From Parelaphostrongylus tenuis (Eukaryota; Nematoda; Chromadorea; Rhabditida; Metastrongylidae): 64,000 nt of DNA. Within the stretch, counting starts at the first letter, position 1, and the number at the start of each line of letters is the position of its first letter. Under the pieces are notes generated by a model, which saw only the letters and a program-made list of their open reading frames with translations, had not been told where the DNA came from and did no database searches. The stretch spans positions 336,446 through 400,445 of the forward strand of contig JAHQIW010005990.1 in assembly GCA_019055375.1 (NCBI GenBank), in the 5' to 3' direction. Positions 43,601 through 53,024 of the stretch are shown piece by piece. Position numbers and translations under genes: made by a program.

Positions 43601-46600
43601 TGATTAAATGCATATCTCGCTTTTACAATGACTCGCTATGGCTTCTCGTTGCCCCGAGTCAGTATTGCTTATCCCTCCAGACAAGTCTGTTACCAGTTTA
43701 CTGAACCTAGTGGGATGGATGGCTTGGTGAATCATGAGCGCGAGATCGAACTAACGACTTCGTGTGCGACGCAGGGCACCTGTATCTGCTGCGCCACATA
43801 CGCACTAAATTCAACCATATGCTTGGTTTTTGAGAAATGGACGTGGCAATGCGTTACTACAGCTAAAAGAATTTTGAGTTTCGCACTCGGCACTGTGTCA
43901 ATCGCGAGGCGCAAATTACACGTGGTTGCGCGATGCGCGCCGAGTGCAAAATACAATATTCTTCTAGCTGTTCAGGATATAACATGTTTTGATTCATGAT
44001 CTAAATGATATACAAGCGCCTTTTTCATCCTACCGGGACTCATCAACAGTTCCGTCCTCGGTTCAGCCAATCCCTTGAGGTTAGACCCCTTCATAAAGGA
44101 ATCGACGCCGAGCAATGGATCACCGCAAGTCAGATAATGAAATTATCTGGCATTGTAGTGACCGGCAGTTGAGCTTGTGCCTCTTGAAATAAATCATGGC
44201 GCTCCATTTGACCGGTATTACCATCATCTGCTTTGCGATAATTCAGTGCTCGGCGTCCAACCTTTCATAGAGAAGTACAGCCTCAAGGGAACGGATGAAC
44301 CAAGGACGGAGCTACTGATGAGTTCCGGCAAACGAAACAGGCGCCTGTTTAGCTGCGGTAAACGAAATAGGCGCCTGTATAGCTCTTAGACCATGGCTCA
44401 AAACATGTTATATGCCTATCAGACTGTTATTGCTTGGGCAAGTTCTATAAAAAGCAGTCGAATGGAAAGGTACGAAGCTATCAGCTTTAACAACACACTA
44501 AGAAGTATTTTTCAAAAATCAAGCAATTTGTTGAAACCGTTGAAATTTCAGTTATCGAAGTACTCTGATGCACAACACCTTTTCCTGTTGCTGCAGCTCG
44601 ATAAGGGCCTTTTCATCAAAAGGCGAGCACACTACTGAAATTCTCAGGATTTAAGCTAACTACAGGTTATTGATCGGCATGAGGCCAATGTTGCGAATAT
44701 ATCAACATATTGGTGCAAGGTATGTGTGCCGCATGTGAAATGGAACCTTAATTTCAGTGTTACAGCGCGATAAAAAGGTTTTTCTGAAAAACTAAGAACA
44801 CTGCTGTATTCGTTGAAATTTGTGCTATCGAATAGTTGCGGAATTCAATGGAGAGAAGCTTTACGAAAAATGCTTAGAAGTGAAATAAAGTTTTCTTTGT
44901 ACTGTTGCAGCGTAATACAGAGGCCCTTTAGAAAATTAACTACACCTTTTGAATTTTCGTGATATAACGTATTCAATAATTGTTTAAATGCCAAAAAAGA
45001 ATAGAAAATACGTTTTCTGAATTTGGATGCTGATAGGAGAACTGCCCTGTTTTCTGCAAAGATGAACGCGCGTTCTTCCTAGACTTACTCCACCTGCATA
45101 CTACAATTTCTTCTATACAAACCTCTATGAAAGAGATGTTGAGTTGTAGATGTACTTTCAAGGTATGTTCTAGGAAGACAGACGATACAAATGCACTTTC
45201 AGGATTGAAAGTTTGTTTATTTTTCACAAAGATGTGGTAGTACCGCTGAAAAATGAAGGATTTCAAGAAGGGTGTCGCTGCTTATTACAAAATTCTCATT
45301 CGTAATATTTTATTCTTCATGTAACGATAAGGTACCTCTGCCATATAAACTTTACGTTTAATTACCAGTAAACCACCTATAACATCCAAGTAGCGCTGTA
45401 GCATTTTAGGCGTGAAAAGTAATCTTCTTTTCGCTGCTGCAGCATTCTCTGGTTATCTTCTATAATTACCAACTACATCCTCAAAATCATCGGGATTTGA
45501 GCTATCCAACAATTTTAAAGCCATATCGAAGCCGCAGCCGAGCAAATGAAGCAAATTGAGTGTGAAGTATAATTTTATTTTTACTGCTACAACGTAATAA
45601 AGAGACTTTTGTCAGAAATGATACTTATAGTTCAAATTGCAGAGATTTAAGCTTTCGAATAGTTTCCAAATGTCTGGAAGAAAACTTCTACTCAGGGAGA
45701 AAAGCCTTCAAACAGTCGTGTATCATATTTGATACACGTGGTCTTCTAGAGGTCAATCGGGCAGAAATTTTTAGCAGCACTTGAGCCCAAACGATAGCGT
45801 GTAGCATCAGCAATCGTTTTCGCTCTCAAAAAATTCCATTTTGAAACAAACGTGTAGCTGTTATATATCTAAATAACCGCAAGAAGCTTCTCGATAAGAT
45901 TGTTTAAACAACAGTTCAAAATAAGAGAAATAATGAACAAAAACGAAGGAATGTGGAAAATTTTTTGCCAACACAATACAAAAGGAATTGGGACATATTT
46001 ACTTCCCAAACAACTATTGAGGCACTAATGTTTGTATGAGGAGACGAATAACCAAAAAAGTACTAGTCCAATTGAAATGTGACGATCTGGAAACCTTGAC
46101 GCTTTTACGAATATTTGGTCGAACAATGCTGAATCAATTTGAAAGACTGTATGCGAGGTGTATGCGGATTCACCTGGCTTGATCGGCAAGGTTGTCATCA
46201 TGCTTGTTGTTATGAACGACGAGCAAGTTAGGATTAAATATCTTCAACATTTTGTCCAATGATGGAAGTTCCATTGACGATGATCGATGATCGCATGAGT
46301 CCAGAATGCCTGTAAACGTCAGTAATTGTTCTCCATTTCATCAAAGAAACCTTTAGTGAACCTTTGATTTTCACTAATTTTTCCGTTTCTGCTGCCGCAG
46401 AAGTTTTATATTGATAGCAAAATATCCCACTTTCAAACAGGATCATTATATCCCTATACATACATATATGTATATATATATATACGATATATATATATAT
46501 GTATATATATATACAACTCGCCATAATCATTACTCGATATATCTTAGTGGAAATTCGTTAGGTCCCTGCAAGATACCAAATATGGTATGTGTGAAAGATT

Positions 46601-49600
46601 TAATTAATAACAATGGGCACATAAAGCGAATTGGCTAAAGAATCAGTGAATCAAAGCGTAGTCACTAGTTTGACTCATCTTAAGGCTTGACTGGCTTCCA
46701 CTCCTCAGTGATCTGCAAATTAATATCAATCTTATCTAAGAAAAAATCGTACTTCTTTCCAAAAAAGATATACAGCAGTCATCAGAAAAGAATCGCAAGC
46801 GTTCTTGTAGATTTCTTCTCAGATTCCTTTTATGATAAATTGGGTGAGCACACAATTCCACTTATGAGGATCATAAAATAATAAAGTGCAATGCTATACT
46901 TGCAACAAATACGCGATCTTGATCATAGAGCGATGACATTATAAGAATAGAAGGAAAACACTGGAATTCGCACATCGTGCCCATATATTGCTATCCATAT
47001 GTCATTTTGCCCCTATCCATATACATTAAACTGATTGAAGAGCGGTTCTTATTCCAGATGCTCCTTTTCAAAAGGATTAGATAAAAATACCCAAATGAAA
47101 CACACAAAAAACATACAACCACAACGACACGAATATGCTTCTCACTAAAATCGAGGCTACCAAACTTATTCGAACCTCAAGGTAAAGCAATAACAACGAG
47201 TGTAAGAAATGAGTTTGAGAAATTTAACTCGTCGCTAGAATTTTTCCTTATATGTTCAATAATAAGAAATTCTCTACCAAGCCTCATGAATATTTCTCCA
47301 AATAGATATACCCAGTGATGTGCAAAACTTTCTTATCAGCCGAGACTCGAACCCGTATTTCACTCTATCGAGGAGGCGTGCTCTACCCGTTGCACTACTG
47401 ACGCCTATTTTGCACACCACTCTTTCTGCGCTAAAGCACAAATCTTACCACTGCTAAATGCGGTTCAATAAATGGAAGAATAATTCCATTTTGATCTCTA
47501 ACACTAATATCTGTCAACGTCACTCGGCTCAATGTCGATATCGACTGCCCGGGTCAGGCCATTGACGGTTGGCGACTGACAGATTGATGCGCTTTAGCGT
47601 AGAAAGAGTGGTGCGCAAAATGGGCGTCAGTAGTGCAACGGGTTAGAGCACGCGCTCATTGATAGAGTGAGAAGCGGGTTCGAGTCCCGCCTGATGCGAA
47701 AGTTTTGCACATCACTCTACATAACTGGGTACATCTATAAAATCTTGCCACATCCAAGTGCGGTCAAATAAATAGAAAAGTGAATATTTTCCAAAGTTTA
47801 TTGCCTTCTTGAACTCTTACAGTTAAATATTAGAACGACTAGGCTTCAGCGATCATTTATACTTCAAAGCCACTCCAAATCCCATTGTTACTTCGTTAGT
47901 CAAGCAAAATTTTTCCATGAAATTTCATTATAGCCGTCGGAGGACGAAATCACAATTATCGTCATTTGCAAATGGCCCGTTTTTGAGGAGAAGATTTGGA
48001 ACGCCCTATCATAATTATCTCGAGGTTCGAAAAAATCGACCCGTCAGTGTTCAACGATATTCACGAGAAAGACCGAAAATCGTCGAGCACTAATCAGACC
48101 TAAGAGTTCAAGTACTTTTGTAAATGACAATACAAGGAGACGAATATGATTCAAGTAGAGCTGAAAACTGCATAACATGCCATTGGGTCGCGTAAGTTAA
48201 TAAAATTATCAAAAAGAGTCTCCTCCATACCACACAATCCCTCTTTCAACGGTAGCAGGTTTCGACGAGATTCATTAATTATAGAACTTCCGAATAGAAA
48301 TGTTGGACTCAATTTTAGCATGCGCTACATTGTCGAAAAGATGCGATGTATCACAGTTTCACGCCCATAGGCACCTATCCGCATAAAAGTTCTTCCTTGC
48401 TAAGTGATAACAAAATAAACACTTTGTTCGTTGAGATAAAAAAAGATGTTACAACATACATCATTGAAATCTTTTCATAGGTTAAATTTAAAAAAAAAAG
48501 GAAGAAAGATACGGCAAAATAACATACAACTAGATATGATTCTAACCATTAACTTTGAAAACCAAGAATGATGTCTGACCTGCTTGCAAAAGTGTTACGT
48601 TCGACTTGCAATAGGTGGTTATGTGTCCGATGTCGGCATACATAGAAACTGATGTCGGTCTCAATGAATCTGCTGTATCCTCGGTATACGTTGGTGGCGC
48701 ACGAATGCATGAGTTCAGTGAGTCCAACGAAAGCGGATAGTTGATATTCTGCTTTTCTAGTTGGATTGACTAAAATCAGTTGCATAAAGGTAGAACTTAG
48801 AACCGGAATATTATGAAACATATCAACAATCAATTATGAAACATATCAAGAATTAGAAGATAAAATGTTTGGCGTGGTCATTCTTCAGTGGATCTGCTTT
48901 GCATTCCTAGTATCGTAGAGAGGACAGAATGTATATCTCGCCTACAATTTGTGTTAAGCTTGTGTTCTTGATTCTCACAGTTAACCCTGGCTAATTTGCA
49001 ATCTCGGAGGGACCTCATGCATTGTTGGCCTAAGGTGAGTGGTCGAACCATTGACCACGGCATACTATATGGTAACCTCCTACCTCACCACTATACGTGT
49101 GCCTATTGAGTTATTTCAAAAATCCTTCTGTAACTTATTGGTGATTCACGATTAAAGTTTACTCTGATAGTATATCTTGAGCTTTCATGAAGTCTGTTAT
49201 GGCACTTCTATAGTGCTAAACACCTGTTTTGGCATTGCAGCCTCATCAATAGCGCGATGTCTTTCGGTTCAGCCAGTCCTTTGCAGATGATGTACATCCA
49301 CATATAAAAAAAAATCGACGCCGAATTCATACCACCCCATGTTAGGTGACAAAATCCCCCGATTTTGCAGTGACCAACAGTCGCTACTCATGGCTCTACT
49401 CAGTGATTTCGAATAATTTGGCTCAATTTCTCTATTATAGAGGATATAACTCCTTGCAAGTGATTGGCTGAACCGAAAGGCATCGTGCACTGGTGAGGCT
49501 GCAAGGACGAAACACGTGTCTAGCACTTTCTAGGAACCATAGCAGACCTCATGAACAGCTCAATAAATGTTATGAGATTATATACTGTTTTACCCAAGTT

Positions 49601-51112
49601 CTGTAGAAACAGTTGAATGGAAAAGTAAGAGTTAGTTTTTTTTCAAGTAATATTATGGATTTTAAATACTTCACCTCTTATCTAGCTTCCCATTAGACAA
49701 TCTGCAGAACAATTTTGATACCTCGACTTTAAACACGCTTTCAGTTCCCTGTATCACAATATTTTTTGGTAGGAAGCGTCTTAGTTAAAAAAAATGTATG
49801 CAAGCCAACGCTGAGCATGAGAAAACCTTAGCAAGTTGACTAACATAAGCCAACAATATAATGGATAAGATGGATTTTTGGATTCATTTCTATACATGCC
49901 AATCAGCACTAGTTGGTGATTTATGACCAGTTGTCGTAATGCAATCCATACTCATCGATTGGCTACTGGCGGTCGTGGACGTCGAGGTCCCTCTGGTATT
50001 ACTTTGAAATCGACTCTAATCAAGAAAAGTTCTGCTTAATGACCATCTGCCGAGTACCAATCACGTTAGTTCATTTGTCATATGATTTCAGCCTCTAAAA
50101 TTGTTTCATCGCACTATTTCTTTCCAGCGTTTCTTAGAACATCATCACTCCTCCTTTAGAATCCAAAATCAACTACGGGTAGTTTTTCTTTGGATATAAA
50201 TAAGGCAATGCTTATATGTTCAGTGTTTTTTCTGGCTTTCCAGTTCATCTACTATATGTTGAAATTGTTGTTTTATCAACTACTCTGATGTTTTTCATCC
50301 GCGCGACATAGTTGTGTTTCAGTAAACGTTTTCATCAAAGTCCTGGTCATTTGCTATTGATCGTCCTTAACTTCTTTTCCATAAATTGTGAGACTTTTGA
50401 AAAAAAAAAACCTTTTAGCATGACATCGCATGCGGTTTCCTGGCGAAATGCATTAGAGATATTAAAATTCTTCCGCCGGTTTTCTCTTGAAATTCGAAGA
50501 ATTTTGCATAACAAAATTATTGCATTAGCTTTTACAAATTTTTAGTCGAGTTTAATTTGAAGATGGGAAAATGGCACTGAAAATACACAAGCGCTCTAGA
50601 AAGAGGTATTACTCGAGCATATGAGTGCTTACTTTCTATAAGGTACAAAGCATTAAAGCACAAATGGTAAGCTTCTGTTCATCGTAAACAAACTAGTCTC
50701 TTTTCTTGTTTTATAAATTGCGGTTTTCATTGAAAAATGGATGGATTTATAAATCCAACGATGTAAAGTGAGATAGGTAAAGGTTGCCGCAGAAACAACA
50801 CTCAATAGGATGAACTTTCAGAATTGTGAAAAATTTAATAAACAAAATCACATGATTTGTCGATAAAAACAACTTGAAGATTTAGGAAAGGAAAAAGGCG
50901 AAGGAAAAGGCGTAAAAAGAATATGGAAGGTACAATAAGACAAAGAGATCATTTTGAAATTGAGATTTTCAACCGACCTGCAGCGTAATGAGTTGCATCC
51001 AGTCCTTGTTGAATTCCGTGTCATTCATCAACTCGTGTTTAATTCGTAGAACATCATTGACAGCAAGAAGATGAAGCGGAATGAAGCAGAAAAGGAGAAG
51101 GAAGTCAAGCAT
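31468..51112 (-). CDS. Phospholipase-B1-like (GDSL/SGNH) type I membrane protein, 10 exons, 445 aa, probable pseudoenzyme
   Basis: Exons in transcription order: 51112-50978, 48769-48580, 46309-46174, 40819-40741, 40492-40343, 37333-37250, 37016-36919, 35040-34873, 34252-34144 and 31656-31468. Splice phases agree at every junction. Residues 1-18 form a signal peptide. The ectodomain follows PLB1: L-R-P-T-S-V (GDSL region), L-K-I-F-N-P-N-L-L, Y-E-D-I-W-K-L-I-V-I, A-I-E-E-L-H-R-L-L-P, F-E-L-H-K-K, N-F-T-V-E-V-F-P-L-L, Y-D-C-A-H-F-S-E-R-G...A-I-W-N, and C-P-D-F-R-C-P-F-F-R-T-L-T-N-S. Residues 393-414 are a transmembrane helix, followed by a basic tail. PLB1 proteins hydrolyse phospholipid acyl esters at the cell surface. 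Here the GDSL block reads A-D-I-G-H-I-T-T (90-97) with no Ser, the G-x-N-D block reads A-A-T-I-Q (176-180), and only D320-x-x-H323 remains. Open frames and intact splice sites suggest a living gene with a non-catalytic product (inference). Confidence 0.88.
32759..32783 (+). repeat. Extra mariner-like terminal repeat
   Basis: TTGGTCAAAATTAATGGCGG resembles the left terminal repeat of the mariner starting at 32935, about 175 bases downstream. It may mark another truncated copy. Confidence 0.5.
32935..33974 (+). mobile_element. Mariner remnant with terminal inverted repeats, split by a fold-back element
   Basis: The ends are inverted repeats built around AAAGTAATGGCGGTT (32935-32966 and 33944-33974). 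The 5' part encodes the helix-turn-helix region, with A-A-E-T-A-H-N-I-I, V-Q-R-W-F-R-K-F-C-K-G, E-S-L-E-N-E and V-D-N-E-Q-I-K-A-I-L-E spread over two frames. After the fold-back insertion, S-T-V-I-H-C-F-K-Q-I-G-K-V resumes the same protein. The catalytic core is mostly deleted. The 3' part has A-K-P-H-V, G-Y-E-V-L-P-H, D-L-T-P-S-D followed by a stop, and ends F-N-G-S-Y-F-D with TAG at 33899. It resembles the bandit-type mariners described from dog hookworm (from memory). It lies in intron 9 of the PLB-like gene. Confidence 0.82.
33238..33502. repeat. Fold-back element (TTTTGAGCC family) nested in the mariner
   Basis: The left arm, TAACATGTTTTGAGCCGTCA...TAGTGCTATACAGG...CGTCCTAACGGGACTCATCA, is mirrored by a right arm ending TGATCAAAACATGTTATGTC. 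Each arm is about 120 bases. The transposase reading frame continues on both sides, so it inserted after the mariner. Confidence 0.8.
34144..34252 (-). CDS. PLB-like exon 9
   Basis: 36 codons from a GAATTTCAG acceptor to a GTAAGA donor. The C-P-D-F-R-C-P-F-F-R-T-L-T-N-S run matches the C-P-x-x-x-x-P-F-L-R-T-x-x-N-S element closing each PLB repeat. Confidence 0.88.
34318..34610 (+). repeat. SINE family A copy in PLB-like intron 8
   Basis: Carries CTGGCACAGTGGCTACAGA, GGTTCGGTCTCG, AAGGCCAGATATGCATTCA and GAGAGCTTTATCC, in the opposite orientation to the host gene. Confidence 0.65.
34873..35040 (-). CDS. PLB-like exon 8 (D-x-x-H block)
   Basis: The acceptor is AGCTTCAG and the donor GTCAGG. 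It carries the family's catalytic Asp/His motif as Y-D-C-A-H-F-S-E-R-G, followed by A-I-W-N-S-F-F, which matches A-L-W-N-N-M in PLB1. Two other frames are also open, but only this one fits both neighbours' phases. Confidence 0.88.
35041..36918. other. PLB-like intron 7
   Basis: AT-rich. A 138-codon + strand frame (35455-35871) overlaps a copy of the dispersed AT-rich repeat (GTAGCAGCAGAAATAAAATTATG), so I do not call it a gene. Nothing else was recognised. Confidence 0.4.
36919..37016 (-). CDS. PLB-like exon 7
   Basis: It follows a strong TTTTTACAG acceptor and ends before GTTAGT. 32 codons include N-F-T-V-E-V-F-P-L-L, the counterpart of D-F-T-V-V-V-Q-P-F-F in PLB1. The other two frames contain stops. 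Confidence 0.88.
37250..37333 (-). CDS. PLB-like exon 6
   Basis: 28 codons with C-A-P-N-I-I-L-F-E-L-H-K-K-I, followed by a GTAACG donor. Two possible acceptors lie four bases apart (ATTACAG at 37337 and GAAAG at 37333). Only the second keeps frame with exon 5 as drawn, although the first looks stronger. Confidence 0.72.
37555..37990 (+). mobile_element. Decayed mariner transposase, C-terminal part
   Basis: Reads F-Q-Q-G-D-A-K-P-H-R-A-K-R-T, F-E-E-L-G-G-V-E-I-L-A-H-P-P-Y-G-P-D, then frame-broken C-terminal remnants (W-Q-K-V-V-V-N-G-G-L-Y-F). The Asp of the Q-D-N block and the S-D-Y-H-L-F block are both lost. It lies in intron 5 of the PLB-like gene. Confidence 0.7.
38040..38120. repeat. Fragment of CGAAACACGTGT dispersed repeat
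   Basis: GAGCCCGATACACGTGTTTCG and the following CTTGACAGTTTCATGAG match the reverse complement of 4790-4830. Confidence 0.45.
38295..38690 (+). mobile_element. Decayed mariner, internally deleted
   Basis: The N-terminus L-S-R-E-Q-I-C-L-L-F-M-H-K-W-R-V-G-N-N ends in a stop after T-I-G-A. Further on come L-H-D-N-A-R-L-G-V-T-K-T and Y-S-P-N-V-V-P-S-D-Y-H-L in shifted frames. The middle is missing. Confidence 0.65.
38934..39130 (-). other. Possible nuclear-receptor ligand-binding-domain fragment
   Basis: On the minus strand a CTCCTCAG acceptor precedes an open stretch. It includes F-L-A-W-S-K-R-S-K and, near the end, L-V-C-Q-I-R-N-D-G-I-E-D-T-E-L-A-A-I-I-L-L-L-N. Both resemble pieces of RXR/HNF4-type ligand-binding helices (V-E-W-A-K and D-x-x-E-x-x-x-L-x-A-I). 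The spacing is too short for a full domain and a TAA follows directly. It is at best a remnant in PLB-like intron 5, and possibly chance. Confidence 0.25.
39440..40310. repeat. Cluster of SINE family B and C copies
   Basis: Contains a minus-oriented B head (GGTGGGATTCGAACCTACA, 39650-39680), a plus head (39980-40065, AGAGCAACGCTCCAGCACGC then GAGTTCGAATGCC), C-type ends (GCTCACCACTCAATTCTCG) and B tails (CACTCTACATCATTTGGAG). A CACGTGTTTCGTCC fragment lies at 39483-39500. Confidence 0.6.
40343..40492 (-). CDS. PLB-like exon 5
   Basis: 50 codons from TTTTTCAG to a weak GTTGGA donor. It includes L-G-A-I-E-E-L-H-R-L-L-P and F-I-V-V-I-R, the helix-strand pair that follows the G-x-N-D block in PLB1. 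Confidence 0.87.
40741..40819 (-). CDS. PLB-like exon 4
   Basis: 79 bases from TTTTCAG to GTATTA, containing Y-E-D-I-W-K-L-I-V-I-A-A-T-I-Q. In active relatives W-K-L-I-T-x-x-I-G-x-N-D-L-C occupies this position, so the G-x-N-D residues are absent. Confidence 0.87.
40935..41140 (+). repeat. Diverged SINE-like repeat
   Basis: GTTGGTTCAATTTTGCC (B-box-like), CCGAGCCAGTAAATTAGTGCC and GACGCATTCCTGAGG correspond in order to the SINE-A head, body and tail. Confidence 0.45.
41141..43270. other. PLB-like intron 3, part
   Basis: Open minus-strand frames at 42547-42780 (77 codons) and 43000-43224 (74 codons) do not match PLB or any family I recognise and do not fit the gene's splice phases. No clear repeat. 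Confidence 0.35.
43520..43800 (-). repeat. SINE family A copy, minus strand
   Basis: Full-length reverse copy: AAAGCTCTCAGCGTTGATCA, AAATGCATATCTCGCTTTTAC, GGATGGATGGCTTGGTGAA and GAGATCGAAC. Confidence 0.68.
43970..44430. repeat. Fold-back element (TTTTGAGCC family)
   Basis: Starts GGATATAACATGTTTTGA and ends TCAAAACATGTTATATGCC; the arms include CTCGGTTCAGCCAATCCC and its complement. The right arm carries a tandem duplication of a 27-base unit around AAACGAAACAGGCGCCTGT (44328-44354 and 44358-44384). Confidence 0.7.
44490..45760. repeat. Diverged tandem units of a dispersed AT-rich repeat
   Basis: Recurring landmarks are GCTGCAGC or TACAGCG...TAA, then AGAGGCCCTTT or AAGGTTTTTCTGAAAA, then GAAATTTGTGCTATCGAATAG, then AAATG...GAAGTGAAATAA. 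At least four units are recognisable here. Single units occur near 12.8, 20.4, 21.6 and 43.3 kb. The function is unknown. Confidence 0.5.
46174..46309 (-). CDS. PLB-like exon 3
   Basis: 136 bases from GTTTACAG to GTGAAT. It includes L-P-S-L-D-K-M-L-K-I-F-N-P-N-L-L and N-L-A-D-Q-A-R, which match the T-L-P-N-I-L-x-x-F-N-P-x-L and following helix in PLB1. The S-x-G-G-D block expected before it is not present. Confidence 0.87.
46450..46515. repeat. (TA)n-rich microsatellite
   Basis: Imperfect TATATA/GTATAT run in PLB-like intron 2. Confidence 0.85.
47300..47770. repeat. SINE family B inverted pair
   Basis: A minus-oriented head (AGACTCGAACCCGTATTTCAC, 47342-47362) and a plus-oriented head (CAGTAGTGCAACGGGTTAGAG then GGGTTCGAGTCCCGCC, 47625-47690) are flanked by TACCCAGTGATGTGCAAAA and its complement. 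Confidence 0.65.
48580..48769 (-). CDS. PLB-like exon 2 (degenerate GDSL block)
   Basis: 190 bases from TGATTTTAG to GTCAGA. D-S-L-R-P-T-S-V-S-M-Y-A-D-I-G-H-I-T-T lies where PLB1 has L-R-P-A-D-I-K-V-V-A-A-L-G-D-S-L-T. Gly is kept, Asp is His and the Ser position is missing. N102-V-T is a glycosylation sequon. Confidence 0.85.
49160..49580. repeat. Fold-back (MITE-like) element, copy 2
   Basis: Same family as 60-595. The left arm has CTTTCATGAAGTCTGTTATGG, GCCTCATCAATAGCGCG and CGACGCCGAATTC. The right arm is the complement, with TGGCTGAACCGAAAGGC and GGTGAGGCTGCAAGGACG. It lies in PLB-like intron 1. Confidence 0.65.
49923..50039 (+). CDS. Small open frame, unknown
   Basis: 38 codons with a Gly/Arg-rich centre (A-T-G-G-R-G-R-R-G-P-S-G) ending K-K-S-S-A. 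No family recognised and no splice support. It lies antisense in PLB-like intron 1 and may be chance. Confidence 0.15.
   Translation: MTSCRNAIHTHRLATGGRGRRGPSGITLKSTLIKKSSA
50978..51112 (-). CDS. PLB-like exon 1: signal peptide
   Basis: ATG at 51112-51110. 45 codons begin with a hydrophobic signal peptide (M-L-D-F-L-L-L-F-C-F-I-P-L-H-L-L-A). They continue L-M-N-D-T-E-F-N-K-D-W and end at a GTCGGT donor, in phase with exon 2. Confidence 0.85.
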
Positions 51113-51860
51113 AGCTCGGCCGTCATGTGAATGTCATTGATGTTTGTCACAGTGTTTGTCACTCTGGCAGTATGAAGAAATTTTTCATTTTTTTTTGTAC
51201 ATTTTCTTGTGAGTTAAGCTATTTGGAAATGTGAAATGAGTTTCGGTTACAAGACTGAATATCGATATTTAATTGGTGAAGTGAATCTGAGTAAGCAGTC
51301 ATATTGAAGAAGAAAAGATTCCACCAATATACAGCAGGTAACAGGAAGAAAAACGCTTTGGAAAAAATTCTTGCTTGTAGTAATTTGAGAATCGATTGAT
51401 CGTTACGAAAATCTTGTAGATTTTCGCGGACATTGGCAAAAAGTTTTATGAGGAGAAGTTGTGGAAGTAGAAGATGTAAAATTCTAACTGATAAAAAATA
51501 TGCAGTATCATTTTTGAATTTTTGCTATGCTGCGACATTGCAAATCCTACTCCACATGTTCCAGCCCTTCTCTTTCATTCATTTCGTTTCCTTTCATCCA
51601 CTGTTCATGATCTTCATCCGATAGATGCTTGAGCTCGCCTATCGCCTCAAATCGAAATTTCATCATCTCTAAGCGGTAACCATCTTAAAGTGAACGACAT
51701 TGCTACCACTCACGTTTTATGACCCTAGCCAGAAAATTGCGTACGCCACCGGTAATGAAAGTGGTGATATTGATTCATCTACAAAAGACTTCTAGTTTTT
51801 GATAAAATTTCAGTGCCAAGAAAGTCAAGCCTTCGTCGTTTCTAAGAAATGTAAGTTGCA
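51113..51860. other. Region upstream of the PLB-like gene
   Basis: This should contain its promoter. I see no clear TATA box or spliced-leader acceptor. AT-rich, with no recognisable gene. Confidence 0.35.
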
Positions 51861-51864
51861 CAAA

Positions 51865-52245
51865 CTATAGACTATATGGATACTTTGTATAAGAAACCGA
51901 TAGTTTTGATTCAGCAAATAAGACTTCGCAGCTAATCAGTCTCTTAAAAATGGTCATACATAGAATTCTATTCGTTTCAGCGTTGAGGCGATCGAATACA
52001 AGCTTGCTCATGCAGTAACATGCGGTGAGCCGTCGATCTATCATGCCAGGGCTTAATAATTTCAAAACCCAATTTCCTTTAGCGTCGACATTAAAGTTCA
52101 AAAAATTTTTCTTTGATAAACGACTAGGATGACAAAGAACTACAACGACGACGAACGACTGCGGAAAATCGGCTCGAATCTCCGGATCTAAAGAAGACGA
52201 AGACGTCAATATGTTAGCCGATTGAAGTTTTTCTATTATTCCCAA
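51865..52245 (-). mobile_element. Possible mariner fragment plus dispersed repeat
   Basis: A 126-codon minus frame contains L-S-P-G-M-I-D-R-R-L-T-A-C-Y-C-M-S. This loosely resembles the region after the helix-turn-helix in mariners (V-P-H-E-L...R-R-x-x-x-C). The 52120-52230 part repeats 8500-8650. Weak evidence. Confidence 0.3.
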
Positions 52246-52519
52246 GTATTGGTTTACTCATTGAAGAGAACTTATTGCATCAAATCAACGCTTTCTCTGT
52301 AGTATAGAAGTCCAATAGCATTTTTCCGACCGGGAAGAACAGAGGAGCTTGCCACTCAAGGTGTAGAATGAAGCTGAGAATTCTGTATGAATTGCAGGGC
52401 CTTCGTATCAGTTACACTCCAGAAACACCATCAATACTATAGTGAAACAAAACTTTATGTGATTTCTTTATGACACTGCTTTTTAGGCACCGTTATGCCG
52501 TTGCAAATATACATGTCAA

Positions 52520-52840
52520 TTTATTGAGTGGTACGCAAAACATTCGACATCAGGCGGCAGTTGAACCCGCGTTTCACCCAGGGTAAAAGTAAAGGATTTT
52601 AGTAAATTTCACTTTTCGAAAATCTGTGAGCTTAACTGAAACTTATGTTATTTGTAGTTATCCGAAGAAACCGGCTAGAGGCTGCTCGTTAACAATTAGG
52701 AGGGAATATATCGGTAAAAGAGTGGTAGCAGAGCTGTGCCATAGGCGTTGTAGTGGTAGCACGCGCCCTGAATAAGTGAAACGCACGGGTTCAATTCCTG
52801 CCTGATGTTGAACGTTTTTCACACCAATCACTACTCCTAA
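52520..52840 (+). repeat. SINE family B and C heads
   Basis: CATCAGGCGGCAGTTGAACCC (52549-52569, minus-type head) and GTAGTGGTAGCACGCGCC...GGTTCAATTCCTGCCTGATG (52750-52808, plus-type head). Confidence 0.55.
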
Positions 52841-53024
52841 AGCGCTTATTTCATAAAAGAAGGAAATATTAGTTACATAAGTGATATAGTTACGTGGAGG
52901 TGAGGGCACAAGGTTTGAACAAGCGAATTTTTACCCCTCTTAGTGCCTACACAGCGAGAGAGCCCGAGTTGTGATGAATTTTGTACTTTGACATAATAAT
53001 ACGCCACATCCTAGTGGAAGATTG

